Shown here: piece by piece, positions 15,954-22,742 of the stretch
How the letters are laid out: every line of letters begins with the position of its first letter
Position numbering within the stretch: position 1 is the stretch's first letter
IMG/VR virus record: IMGVR_UViG_3300049445_000073
Location: 1 to 25,835 of that record
Direction: 5' to 3' (one strand)
DNA: 25,835 nucleotides
DNA from: a virus
Program-made: the position numbers and the translations under genes
Notes under the pieces: model-generated
Database searches by the model: none
What the model saw: the letters and a program-made list of their open reading frames with translations, nothing else
What the model was told of the DNA's origin: nothing

Positions 15954-16720
15954 TATTTCCAGTATATCCAACCGAGACCACTGAGATACTTAAAGTCCAG
16001 CCCAGCACCTGGCCCATAGGCGCTGGTCGGACTGTCGGCTATCGTCGCGCCAAGGCTGTCGGTTACGACCAAAGTAGTTACTGGGCGGTGGAACGAGATC
16101 TCGACAAAGTCCACCACCCCGCCGATCGGCGGAGTCGTCGACGGCAACTGAATAGTCAGCACCGCCAGCACTGCCGAATTGTTGATATAGACGTAGTTGG
16201 CATTGCCCGGAGCTACTGTGTCGCCGGAGGACGGAACGAGGATCACGACATCCCCAGGATCGACAGCGGGCACGTCACCAGCCGCAACCAGGGACGAGTT
16301 CAGCGGCTGCTCGATCGTGACAAAACAATCGACCTGCTTACGCCGGGCTGACGCAGCCCCGGCGCTGGCAAGCACCGACACGACATAGCTGAGACCCGGC
16401 GTCCCAGCGGACACCCGAACCTGGACCTGAGTGCTCGACATCGTCACCGACAGCGAGGTCAGGGGGTAAGTATCCACCGGCGGCGCGGACGGGGTGTCGT
16501 CGATCGGGTAGTCGCTCTGCCACGGCGGGATCAACGGCACGCCCTCGAGGGCGATCACCGGCTGTGCTACGCTGCCCAGCATCTCGCCGGTACCAAGCCA
16601 GCAAGAAAAATCAAATACCAGACAAGTAATATCCAAATTTTCCTTGGTGACCGGCCCAAACGGAAGGCTCGTATTAGAAAAAACGCTAAAGAAGTAGTCG
16701 CCGCCGTTACCACCGTCCAT
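15953..16720 (-). CDS. Three-part tail protein (fibre-tail adaptor-like), 255 aa
   Basis: The ATG at 16720 is preceded by GGGAGG at eight bases and overlaps the gatekeeper stop by 14 bases. The longer open frame upstream is a shadow of the gatekeeper gene. Domain A (residues about 8-70) has PFGPVTKENLDITCLVFDFSCWLG and is repeated in the next gene. The middle part (about 75-130) has SLSVTMSSTQVQVRVSAGTPGLSYVVSV and RRKQVDCFVTI, a pattern I associate with phage fibre-tail adaptor proteins. Domain B (about 175-255) ends SAYGPGAGLDFKYLSGLGWIYWK and is shared with the 130-residue protein beside the tail spike. A structural link between tail and fibres is inferred. Confidence 0.72.
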   Translation of the reverse strand: MDGGNGGDYFFSVFSNTSLPFGPVTKENLDITCLVFDFSCWLGTGEMLGSVAQPVIALEGVPLIPPWQSDYPIDDTPSAPPVDTYPLTSLSVTMSSTQVQVRVSAGTPGLSYVVSVLASAGAASARRKQVDCFVTIEQPLNSSLVAAGDVPAVDPGDVVILVPSSGDTVAPGNANYVYINNSAVLAVLTIQLPSTTPPIGGVVDFVEISFHRPVTTLVVTDSLGATIADSPTSAYGPGAGLDFKYLSGLGWIYWK

Positions 16721-17348
16721 CGGCGTGCCCTCCCGTAGCAAAATAAGGGAACGACCACTGGCTGCCGTCGCGCAAGTGCCCAACCTGAATGTCGGCGCGC
16801 GCCGAGGCGATCCCCGAGCGATAGAGCTTAGCCGAGATCTCCATCGCCTTGAGGTCCGAATACGGCTTGCCCGGCTGCAGGTAGAGCCGGTACAGCGCAC
16901 CATGAAGAAGTGTTTCCCAATAGGTCGTCCACACATCGTAAGGCAGCACGGTGTTGATGCTGCGGGGTTTAAGCGCGATCAGCACCTCGCCGTTGCGGGT
17001 ATTGTCCGGCGGCGGGGAGGTCAGGTCGCGAATGCGCCCCGGCGGCTCGAACTTAATATTGAAGCCCTTAAGCGCCAGAAACCGGCAAACCCGCCAGTCC
17101 TGGTCGTAAGGATCGAAACTGAGGGTGACGACACCAGGGTCCATCCGCCAGTAGATGTGCTCGCGGCGGTAGGTGGATTTTACGTAAAAATCCTCGATGG
17201 TGTTCCAGCACACCATGTTTGCCACGTCGACGACCAGACCGGGCACCAATGCCAAAAGGTTGTCAAATAAACGATCGACGCCCGGCGCATCGGTCATGTA
17301 CCCCGGCAGTTCGCAGATCGGGGTAAATGAATTAAACGAGCCGCTCAC
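16707..17348 (-). CDS. Gatekeeper / tail tubular protein A-like (213 aa)
   Basis: Starts at a GTG overlapping the adaptor stop as GTGA. The pattern fits the podovirus gatekeeper family: LPGYMTDAPGVDRLFDNLL, then VDVANMVCWNTIEDFYVKST (the usual helix with an aromatic pair), LIALKPRSINTVLPYDVWTTYWETLLHGALYRLY, and a C-terminal helix before WSFPYFATGG. The family forms a ring below the connector, through which DNA leaves the capsid. Size (T7 gp11 is about 196 residues) and position between adaptor and nozzle agree. Confidence in the family is moderate to high, based on motif order only. Confidence 0.78.
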   Translation of the reverse strand: MSGSFNSFTPICELPGYMTDAPGVDRLFDNLLALVPGLVVDVANMVCWNTIEDFYVKSTYRREHIYWRMDPGVVTLSFDPYDQDWRVCRFLALKGFNIKFEPPGRIRDLTSPPPDNTRNGEVLIALKPRSINTVLPYDVWTTYWETLLHGALYRLYLQPGKPYSDLKAMEISAKLYRSGIASARADIQVGHLRDGSQWSFPYFATGGHADGRW

Positions 17349-17719
17349 GACTGCACCCGCAGCAGCTGGGAGATAAACTTAGTCATCAGGGTCACCGCCC
17401 GGCCATCATCCGAGAAGGTATCCTCGATCAGCTCAGACCGGCCGACCACGTAAAACAGCAAGGGCGAATAAAACATATCGTCGAAGTCGAACACCAAGTC
17501 GGCGTCGCGCGGCAACGCGTAGGCCGGGACCGTCTTACGCAACCCGTAAGCCAGAAAGGCATCCGGCCGCTTGGCGCGGACCTGCAGTATCGCCTCGTTG
17601 AGCGCCGCCAACAGATCGTCGTCGGCATAGCGCGACGATCCCGAAATGGGGATCGTATCGTTGAGTATCGTCCGCGCCTCGGCGATCAGCTGACTGACCG
17701 TCCGGCTCGCTATTGGCAT
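17345..17719 (-). CDS. Head-tail adaptor protein (124 aa)
   Basis: The sequence follows a known phage adaptor pattern: SQLIAEARTILNDT, SSRYADDDLLAALNEAILQVRAKRPDA, a beta strand with a LP turn (AYALPRDADL), then FDFDDMFYSPLLFYVVGRSELIEDTFSDD and a final helix. Such proteins bind the portal ring and begin the tail. The ATG has GGAGG eight bases upstream, and the dispersed palindrome at 17728-17741 is fused to this site on its 5' side. It is the first gene downstream of the plus-strand endonuclease insertion, so its translation depends on a transcript that passes the endonuclease gene in antisense, or on a nearby promoter that I could not identify. Confidence 0.82.
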   Translation of the reverse strand: MPIASRTVSQLIAEARTILNDTIPISGSSRYADDDLLAALNEAILQVRAKRPDAFLAYGLRKTVPAYALPRDADLVFDFDDMFYSPLLFYVVGRSELIEDTFSDDGRAVTLMTKFISQLLRVQS

Positions 17720-17727
17720 TTACCCTC

Positions 17728-17741
17728 CACTACCGGTAGTG
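17728..17741. repeat. Dispersed palindrome, copy 6 (intergenic, joined to RBS)
   Basis: CACTACCGGTAGTG perfect. On the minus strand it continues GAGGGTAA to the ATG of the adaptor gene. It is also the first sequence past the 5' end of the HNH endonuclease insertion. Confidence 0.9.
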
Positions 17742-17809
17742 TGGGTCGCGACGAGCTGACGAGGACACGCCAGCCCGCCACTTGAAACCAGAAGCCCGAG
17801 GAGCCTCTG

Positions 17810-18355
17810 ATGCCCAAGGTCGATCATACCCCAAAACCGCTGCCATCGCTCGACTACCTGCGGGAGTGCTTTACCTACGACCCGCAGACCGGCGCGCTCA
17901 CTTGGTGCAACCGGCCGCGCGAGCACTTCAGTCACAGCCGCAGCTGGGCGCTGGTAAACACCCGGCAGACCGGGAAGACCGCAGGGCGCATCGCTAGCAA
18001 CGGCTACTACGCCGTCAAGCTCGACCAGACCTACTTTAAGGCCCACCGCATCGCCTGGAAGCTGATGACCGGCGACGAGCCGCCGCATACCATCGACCAT
18101 ATCAACGGCGTTCGCAGCGACAACCGCTGGGCTAACCTGCGCGCCGCAACGAAAGCGCAACAACAAGGAAACCGGCGACACGCCGACAACAACACGTCCG
18201 GGTATCGCGGCGTAACCCGTCAGGGAAACGGATGGCAAGTATCGATTAGCGGGAACTATCTTGGCTACTTCAGCACAAGAGAAGAAGCCGCCGCAGCATA
18301 TAACGCTGCGGCGGTTAAGGTATTCGGAAAATTTTTCCGAGAACCTCATAAGTAA
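17810..18355 (+). CDS. HNH endonuclease with AP2 DNA-binding domain (homing type)
   Basis: 181 residues, on the opposite strand to all neighbours except the terminases. GAGGAG lies a few bases before the ATG. Residues about 79-115 form an HNH module: AHRIAWKL, TIDHINGVRSDNRWANLR, with His79, His97, Asn99 and Asn109 as likely active-site or metal residues. Residues about 128-180 form an AP2 domain (NTSGYRGVTRQGNGWQ, YLGYFSTREEAAAAYNAAAVKVFG), which binds DNA. HNH-AP2 proteins are free-standing homing endonucleases common in phages; they cut DNA lacking the gene and spread by repair. The stop abuts the convergent capsid stop with no base between. Its probable target is the cognate capsid-adaptor junction. 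Confidence 0.92.
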   Translation: MPKVDHTPKPLPSLDYLRECFTYDPQTGALTWCNRPREHFSHSRSWALVNTRQTGKTAGRIASNGYYAVKLDQTYFKAHRIAWKLMTGDEPPHTIDHINGVRSDNRWANLRAATKAQQQGNRRHADNNTSGYRGVTRQGNGWQVSISGNYLGYFSTREEAAAAYNAAAVKVFGKFFREPHK

Positions 18356-19309
18356 TCAGCTAGGTGCGCAGTAGAGTTCTACTAAGCAAGTCCCGTCGAT
18401 TACTTTGTAACCGTAGACCTGCAACCCACGGAGGAGTGTTCCAAAAGTACTCTCGCTGCGGAGCGTTTCCATTTGTGATATTTGACTTGCAAAAGTCAGC
18501 CCGGCGTCAAAACCCGCGAAGACCCTTGTGGCGGTGTGCGTCCCGTCGACCACGGTGGGGAGCAGATTTGACGAGTAGAGGGTGAACCGGTCGATCATGC
18601 CAAGGCGACCGTTCCTCTGCAGCGACACCCCGTCGCCCGAGATCGACGCGTTGGACAGCGAGGACTTCTTGATCATGCTGCCGAGCCAGGGTGGGATGAT
18701 CAGCCATCTGCCGGTCTCCGGGATGTTCTGCTCGTCCAGGCACTGGCCCATGTCGACGATGTGATTGATAATGTCGGTGGTCGTCGGGATCACCGGGGTG
18801 CCGGTCACGCCAAGGTTAATGTTGGACGAGATCTTCCCCGCCGTCGCGCCCTTGTTCTTGACATCCACGCCGGCGTCGATGCCCGAGAGAACCGCTGTAT
18901 CGATGACGATCTTCATCTGCTCGGCGGCATCGTCGGCCCACATGGACATCAAATTCATGTCCGACTGGCGCTCCATGATGTCGTCGAGCACCAGATTAAA
19001 GTACTTCGCGTAGTCGATGGTCAGCTCCACCGACGTGCTGGACGGGCGGTCGACCGTGAGCTGCTGGTCGATCGTGTAGTCGCGGATCTGAATGGTGGGC
19101 TTGGTGCGAATTTTAACCTTGTCGCCCATGTTCTTGATCTCGCCCTCGTAATCGGTGTTCGAGATCGCAGCAAGAACAGTGGCGGCGTAGAATTTCTCGA
19201 TGAGTTTTCCCGACCAGATTTCCGGGATGAACACACCGCCGGCGGCTGCGCCGGAATAGGCAGGGTTAGCGGCGACGCCGGTATAAGGCGTACCTTGTGC
19301 AATAGCCAT
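18356..19309 (-). CDS. Major capsid protein (HK97/P22 fold)
   Basis: 317 residues. The N-terminal arm (about 1-25) is Gly/Ala-rich, followed by GVFIPEIWSGKLIEKFYAATVLAAISNTDYEG, typical of phage capsid proteins of this group. Then come KVKIRTKPTIQIRDYTIDQQLTVDRP (the extended loop region), a YAKYFNLVLDDIMERQSDMN helix, WLIIPPWLGSMIKKSSLSN and a C-terminal beta strand pair. It follows the scaffold gene directly, as usual. AAAGGA lies upstream of the ATG. The gene ends exactly where the plus-strand endonuclease ends, so no terminator can lie between them. Confidence 0.9.
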   Translation of the reverse strand: MAIAQGTPYTGVAANPAYSGAAAGGVFIPEIWSGKLIEKFYAATVLAAISNTDYEGEIKNMGDKVKIRTKPTIQIRDYTIDQQLTVDRPSSTSVELTIDYAKYFNLVLDDIMERQSDMNLMSMWADDAAEQMKIVIDTAVLSGIDAGVDVKNKGATAGKISSNINLGVTGTPVIPTTTDIINHIVDMGQCLDEQNIPETGRWLIIPPWLGSMIKKSSLSNASISGDGVSLQRNGRLGMIDRFTLYSSNLLPTVVDGTHTATRVFAGFDAGLTFASQISQMETLRSESTFGTLLRGLQVYGYKVIDGTCLVELYCAPS

Positions 19310-19324
19310 CTGAGCTGTCCTTTC

Positions 19325-20401
19325 CTATGCCAGGACACGCCCCTCCGAGGCTGCTGCGAGGATGTCGCGCTCGAGGGCTTCACCCTCTTGCTCGCGACCT
19401 TTGTACCGTCCCTCGGTGCGGTCCCGGTAGAAGCGTGAGATTTCGGGTCGTGACCAGAAACGCGGTTGAGGAGCGCCGTCCGATCCGCCCGAACCGCCTG
19501 CGGCCCGGCCAGGAACCACCAGATCCTCCAAGCGGGTCCTCGCTGCAGTCGCACGCCCGTTTCCGTTGGAGTTTGGGCGCGGCGTGCGACCAGTCTGAGG
19601 TGCCGCATAGGTCTGTGGCACGGTATGCTCTGCCATGTACTTCTTAAAGAACCTGCCCGTCCGGATGGCGTCGCCGTTCGAGTAGGCGTGCTGGAGCATT
19701 TGGTTGCGGGGCACCCCAGCGTATTCGTCCTGCCCCTGTAGCCAGTTGATAAACTCAGGATTAGTGTTGATCTCGCGCCAGCCGTCAAGCTCGGGATCTT
19801 TATCGAGCGCCTCGAACACCTGATCGCGGATCTGCATCGCCGAGATGTTCTGCTGGCCGCCCTCGAGACGCTGGATGGTGTTCTCGAGCCGGGCGATCAT
19901 CGGCTCGTATCTGGCAGCGGCGGCGCGGGCGGCGGCCTGGAGAAAATCCTCGCCGTAGAGGTCGATGTCCTCCTGGTTAAAGGTTGCCGCAGACCCCGCC
20001 GGCGGCGGGGTCTGCGGTACTTGGCTCTGCGGCGCGGGCGACTGCATGGTCGCCAAGAGGCGTTCCATGCTGGCGACCTGGGCGCGCAGCCCCGAGGTCT
20101 CGGCGTCGTACTTGCCCTGCAGGGTGCGGTAACGCTGTTCCCAGTCCGTCGTGTGGCGAGCCGTGCGGGTATCGACCGGAGGGGCCGCAGCACGTTCCTC
20201 CACACGGGTCTCGGAGGGGGGAGGACCTCCTCCACTACCCGTAGTGTGGCCTTCACCTTCGTGTTGCGACCCCTCCTCCAGCGGCAAAGTCTCGTCCCCA
20301 CGCTCCGCCGCCAGTTCGCGTTGCAGTTCTTCCGCGCGCGCCGCCTGCCGGCGGATCTGCTCGGGAATAAAATTAGTCTGGGTGGTGGGGTCTTCAGCCA
20401 T
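19325..20401 (-). CDS. Capsid scaffold protein
   Basis: 358 residues, acidic to neutral. Residues 10-130 are Glu/Arg/Gln-rich and helical (IRRQAARAEELQRELAAERGDE, WEQRYRTLQGKYDAETSGLRAQVASMERLL), with disordered Ser/Gly/Pro breaks. The middle is helical with EDIDLYGEDFLQAAARAAAARYEPMI and a TIQRLEGGQQ coiled coil. A typical scaffold C-terminus ends FWSRPEISRFYRDRTEGRYKG with EGEALERDILAAASEGRV. It lies immediately before the capsid gene. The start ATG overlaps the upstream stop by 8 bases (ATGGCTGA). It should direct procapsid assembly and be removed or cleaved later. Confidence 0.85.
   Translation of the reverse strand: MAEDPTTQTNFIPEQIRRQAARAEELQRELAAERGDETLPLEEGSQHEGEGHTTGSGGGPPPSETRVEERAAAPPVDTRTARHTTDWEQRYRTLQGKYDAETSGLRAQVASMERLLATMQSPAPQSQVPQTPPPAGSAATFNQEDIDLYGEDFLQAAARAAAARYEPMIARLENTIQRLEGGQQNISAMQIRDQVFEALDKDPELDGWREINTNPEFINWLQGQDEYAGVPRNQMLQHAYSNGDAIRTGRFFKKYMAEHTVPQTYAAPQTGRTPRPNSNGNGRATAARTRLEDLVVPGRAAGGSGGSDGAPQPRFWSRPEISRFYRDRTEGRYKGREQEGEALERDILAAASEGRVLA
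20233..20246. repeat. Dispersed palindrome, copy 7 (in gene)
   Basis: CACTACCCGTAGTG, one central mismatch. In the scaffold frame it encodes Thr-Thr-Gly-Ser within a Gly/Pro/Glu linker. On the coding strand it is followed by GAGGAGG. Confidence 0.75.
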
Positions 20402-20654
20402 GGGTTTTCACGCTGGGCTTGGGGTTCCTGTTGCCGGGAACCGGGTTCTCGACTAGCTCGATATGGGCGACGATGTCGCGGATGCCCCGGGCGTAACCCG
20501 TGGCATCCGCGCGCTCGTCGTGCGGAACCTCGATGGCACGGTGCATAAAGACGTTCATCTGCTCGCGCAACGCGTCGACGAAGCGCCGCCAGTCGGCGGT
20601 GTTTTTCATATTGGAGATGGCGTCGTATGCCGCCGGGCCGAGGTTTAGAGCCAT
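20394..20654 (-). CDS. Small helical protein upstream of scaffold (86 aa)
   Basis: The start chosen is the ATG at 20654, one base after the upstream TAG; the longer frame runs into the neighbouring gene. The core is MALNLGPAAYDAISNMKN, then DWRRFVDALREQM, then ATGYARGIRDIVAHIE, all predicted helical. A protein of this type often sits between portal and scaffold genes in podoviruses, but its role is unknown. The last 20 residues are Pro/Lys-rich. It ends in an 8-base overlap with the scaffold gene. Confidence 0.7.
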   Translation of the reverse strand: MALNLGPAAYDAISNMKNTADWRRFVDALREQMNVFMHRAIEVPHDERADATGYARGIRDIVAHIELVENPVPGNRNPKPSVKTHG

Positions 20655-20655
20655 T

Positions 20656-21039
20656 CTAAAATAAACCCCCCGGCCCCACGCCACCACCGCCAAGACCGCC
20701 TACGCCGCCGCCACCCGGGGCCTTCTTGCCGTAACGCTGGACCGAGTGAAGGTCCTGATCGCCGCCGGCCACTGCCGCGATACCCGATCCACGCCTACCT
20801 ACGACCGAACCCAGATCCTGGGTGCGGATCGACTTGCGTGGGCCGAACCGCTGCGGGTCGGCGGGCGGGCCGAACATCCCCAGGATGCCGGATTTGGGCG
20901 AGCTGGGGGGCGCGGCACCGCCGACATATGACGGGGCCTGCCGGGGGGCGGCGGCGTGTTCCAACGCCGTCGGCATCCCGGCGATGCGGCCACCTCCCCC
21001 GAGGGAGGTGGGGGCTTTTGGCGCGGAGAACGCGACCAT
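20656..21039 (-). CDS. Glycine-rich protein of unknown function (127 aa)
   Basis: Starts at an ATG sharing a base with the upstream stop (TGATG). Gly/Pro/Ala-rich throughout, with MVAFSAPKAPTSLGGGGRI, several GG runs, and a QRFGPRKSIRTQDLG segment. It ends in a Gly-rich tail (GGGGVGGLGGGG). No fold or motif is recognisable. Position among head genes suggests a minor head component or assembly factor. The next gene starts one base after its stop. Confidence 0.6.
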   Translation of the reverse strand: MVAFSAPKAPTSLGGGGRIAGMPTALEHAAAPRQAPSYVGGAAPPSSPKSGILGMFGPPADPQRFGPRKSIRTQDLGSVVGRRGSGIAAVAGGDQDLHSVQRYGKKAPGGGGVGGLGGGGVGPGGLF

Positions 21040-21233
21040 CAGGCACCTACCCCGCCGGTGTATTTGGAGGTCGCGGCGACCTTTTGCGGGTTGAACGGCG
21101 CAGCCTGGGAGTCGCCCGGAGTGGATTTACCCTTGGGATAAGTCCGCGAGCTGCCCCCACGACTGTCGCCCGACGACCCGCCGCTGACCGCCGGCGTCGA
21201 CTTGTTCGAGATCTCCTTGGTTTCGCCGATCAT
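21039..21233 (-). CDS. Small Ser/Gly-rich basic protein (64 aa)
   Basis: A strong AAGGAG site lies nine bases before the ATG. The sequence is Ser/Gly/Lys-rich (MIGETKEISNKSTP, SSGDSRGGSSRTYPKGK) and probably disordered. It is similar in composition, but not alignable with confidence, to the 84-residue protein at 15337-15591. Function unknown; it lies between the metallopeptidase and the glycine-rich protein in the head cluster. Confidence 0.6.
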   Translation of the reverse strand: MIGETKEISNKSTPAVSGGSSGDSRGGSSRTYPKGKSTPGDSQAAPFNPQKVAATSKYTGGVGA

Positions 21234-21245
21234 CCTGGTTCTCCT

Positions 21246-22742
21246 TTAATAAGCCTGTGCGTAGTTGGGGTAATCCTGGGGCTGCGTGATATTAAGCGCG
21301 ATATTCTGCGGATCGGCCGGGTTGTTGGGTGCCGGCGCGGCGTACTCGTTGCCCCACGACCACTTCAGGTTAGCGTCGCCGGAGTCGGGGCCGGACGGAG
21401 CTAAGGCAGCAATCGGCTGGGCCGGCACTACCGGTAGTGGCATCTGCTGTTGTGCGGGAAGCTGATAGCTCGAGCTGTCCGGCATCTGAGTTTGCTGGGC
21501 GAAGGGATCGCCGGGATGCTCGGTGTAATTAAACTTCCACGGGTCGCCTTCGGTCGGGGTCAGGGTCATCGGTGTGCCCGCTTCGGCCGGGGCACTGAAG
21601 GGGTCGTGCTCGACCGGGGTGAGCTGAAAATTCCGCCCTTTAAGCAAGGGTCCGTGCCCGGTATCGACCAGTTGCTCGCTACCCGGCGCGTAGCCCGGCA
21701 TGCGCGAGGGCAGCTGATAGTTGCCGGTAGTTCGTTGCTCCGACGCCTGCCGCGCCTCGGTCTCGCCGGCTAGCCTCTGATATTTGTCAAAGGCGTCATT
21801 GCGCATACGCCTAATGGAGTCAGAAGCTACCGCTGCCCGGGTAAACTGCGTAATCACGTCCTCCGGGAGCTTACGCATCTCGGCAGAATAAGCCTGCATC
21901 ATCCCAGGATACTTATCGGCCTCGCCCTCCGCCATTACACGCCAACCCGAGCGCAACGTATCAGGATCGGCACCTGCCTTCTCGACGGCGCTGACAGCCG
22001 CGTCGAGGCCTTCGCGCGCCGCCTTGGCCTGCTTGTCAAAATCATCGGGGTAAAACCGCGTGTCGAGATCCGACCCACCCTGTCCAAAAGTCCCCTCGCC
22101 GTGTTTTTCCTGAATGCCGTGCTGCAGCTCGTGGGTCAGGTCGCCGATAATCTCCTGTTCGGTGTTGCCGCTCCGCGATAATTTGACCGTATTGGTGTGG
22201 GAACTATAGCTAGCGCGGACACCCGCAGAAGCATCAGGGTCCAGAAAGCCGATTGTAGCGCCGCGCAGTTCGGGGTAGGCCTGATAGAGGCTAGGGCTGT
22301 CAAACACCGACCCCAGTGTCGCCCCGACCATCGAAGATTTGAGCTTAAAGTTTTCCGGAACCGGGTCATGTTTAGCTATAACCGGCTGACCTATCGGACT
22401 TGTCTGCCGGTAGACGCTCGCCGGCGACCCTGGATTTATATCGAATGCCGCGCGGTTAAGTTTACTATTGTCGTCGCGCAGTATCCACTTCCACTGCCAG
22501 TCGGGGGCGAGATACCACCCGGTCGACTGGAAAATACTATCGGCGTTGTGGCCCGCCTCGGCCATGTCCTGCGCCACCCTGACAGGCTGACCGGGGCCGA
22601 TCTGCGGGGGAGCCAAGGATTTTACCCAGGACGGCGCGTCCTCGGGACCGGCGAGTCGAGCCGCGCCCTTCTCGCCGCCCATCATCACCGGCGTGATGTA
22701 CGGATTTTGGGTTGGCAGGTTTCCTATGGCGCGCATCGTCAT
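21246..22742 (-). CDS. HExxH metallopeptidase of the phage polyvalent-protein type
   Basis: 498 residues, start ATG overlapping the portal stop as ATGA. Residues about 68-95 read SIFQSTGWYLAPDWQWKWIL, and about 145-185 read SPSLYQAYPELRGATI; both are patterns that precede the metallopeptidase domain in phage polyvalent proteins. The zinc motif is His204-Glu-Leu-Gln-His208 (DLTHELQHGIQEKHG), with a distal RLAGETEARQA segment (Glu327, Glu329) that probably gives the third ligand. The C-terminal 150 residues are Pro/Gln-rich with repeated YQLP motifs. The family is known from large proteins injected with phage or plasmid DNA; here it stands alone between portal and head genes, so it may be packaged, or may process virion proteins. 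Function is inferred. Confidence 0.78.
   Translation of the reverse strand: MTMRAIGNLPTQNPYITPVMMGGEKGAARLAGPEDAPSWVKSLAPPQIGPGQPVRVAQDMAEAGHNADSIFQSTGWYLAPDWQWKWILRDDNSKLNRAAFDINPGSPASVYRQTSPIGQPVIAKHDPVPENFKLKSSMVGATLGSVFDSPSLYQAYPELRGATIGFLDPDASAGVRASYSSHTNTVKLSRSGNTEQEIIGDLTHELQHGIQEKHGEGTFGQGGSDLDTRFYPDDFDKQAKAAREGLDAAVSAVEKAGADPDTLRSGWRVMAEGEADKYPGMMQAYSAEMRKLPEDVITQFTRAAVASDSIRRMRNDAFDKYQRLAGETEARQASEQRTTGNYQLPSRMPGYAPGSEQLVDTGHGPLLKGRNFQLTPVEHDPFSAPAEAGTPMTLTPTEGDPWKFNYTEHPGDPFAQQTQMPDSSSYQLPAQQQMPLPVVPAQPIAALAPSGPDSGDANLKWSWGNEYAAPAPNNPADPQNIALNITQPQDYPNYAQAY
21426..21439. repeat. Dispersed palindrome, copy 8 (in gene)
   Basis: CACTACCGGTAGTG perfect. In the metallopeptidase gene it reads CTA CCG GTA GTG (Leu-Pro-Val-Val) inside the Pro/Gln-rich tail. 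Confidence 0.88.

Noticed and set aside
16721-16936. 72-residue N-terminal extension of the 255-residue tail protein
   Set aside because: It overlaps the gatekeeper gene in another frame, has shadow-like composition, and the internal ATG has a good Shine-Dalgarno.
17720-18349. 209-codon minus-strand frame opposite the HNH gene
   Set aside because: It is the antisense shadow of a gene with clear HNH and AP2 motifs, its protein has no recognisable pattern, and the plus-strand gene has a good ribosome site.
18370-18383. Inverted repeat AGTAGAGTTCTACT at the end of the capsid gene
   Set aside because: Arms of six bases with a two-base centre inside codons; no T-tract, and it differs from the dispersed palindrome.
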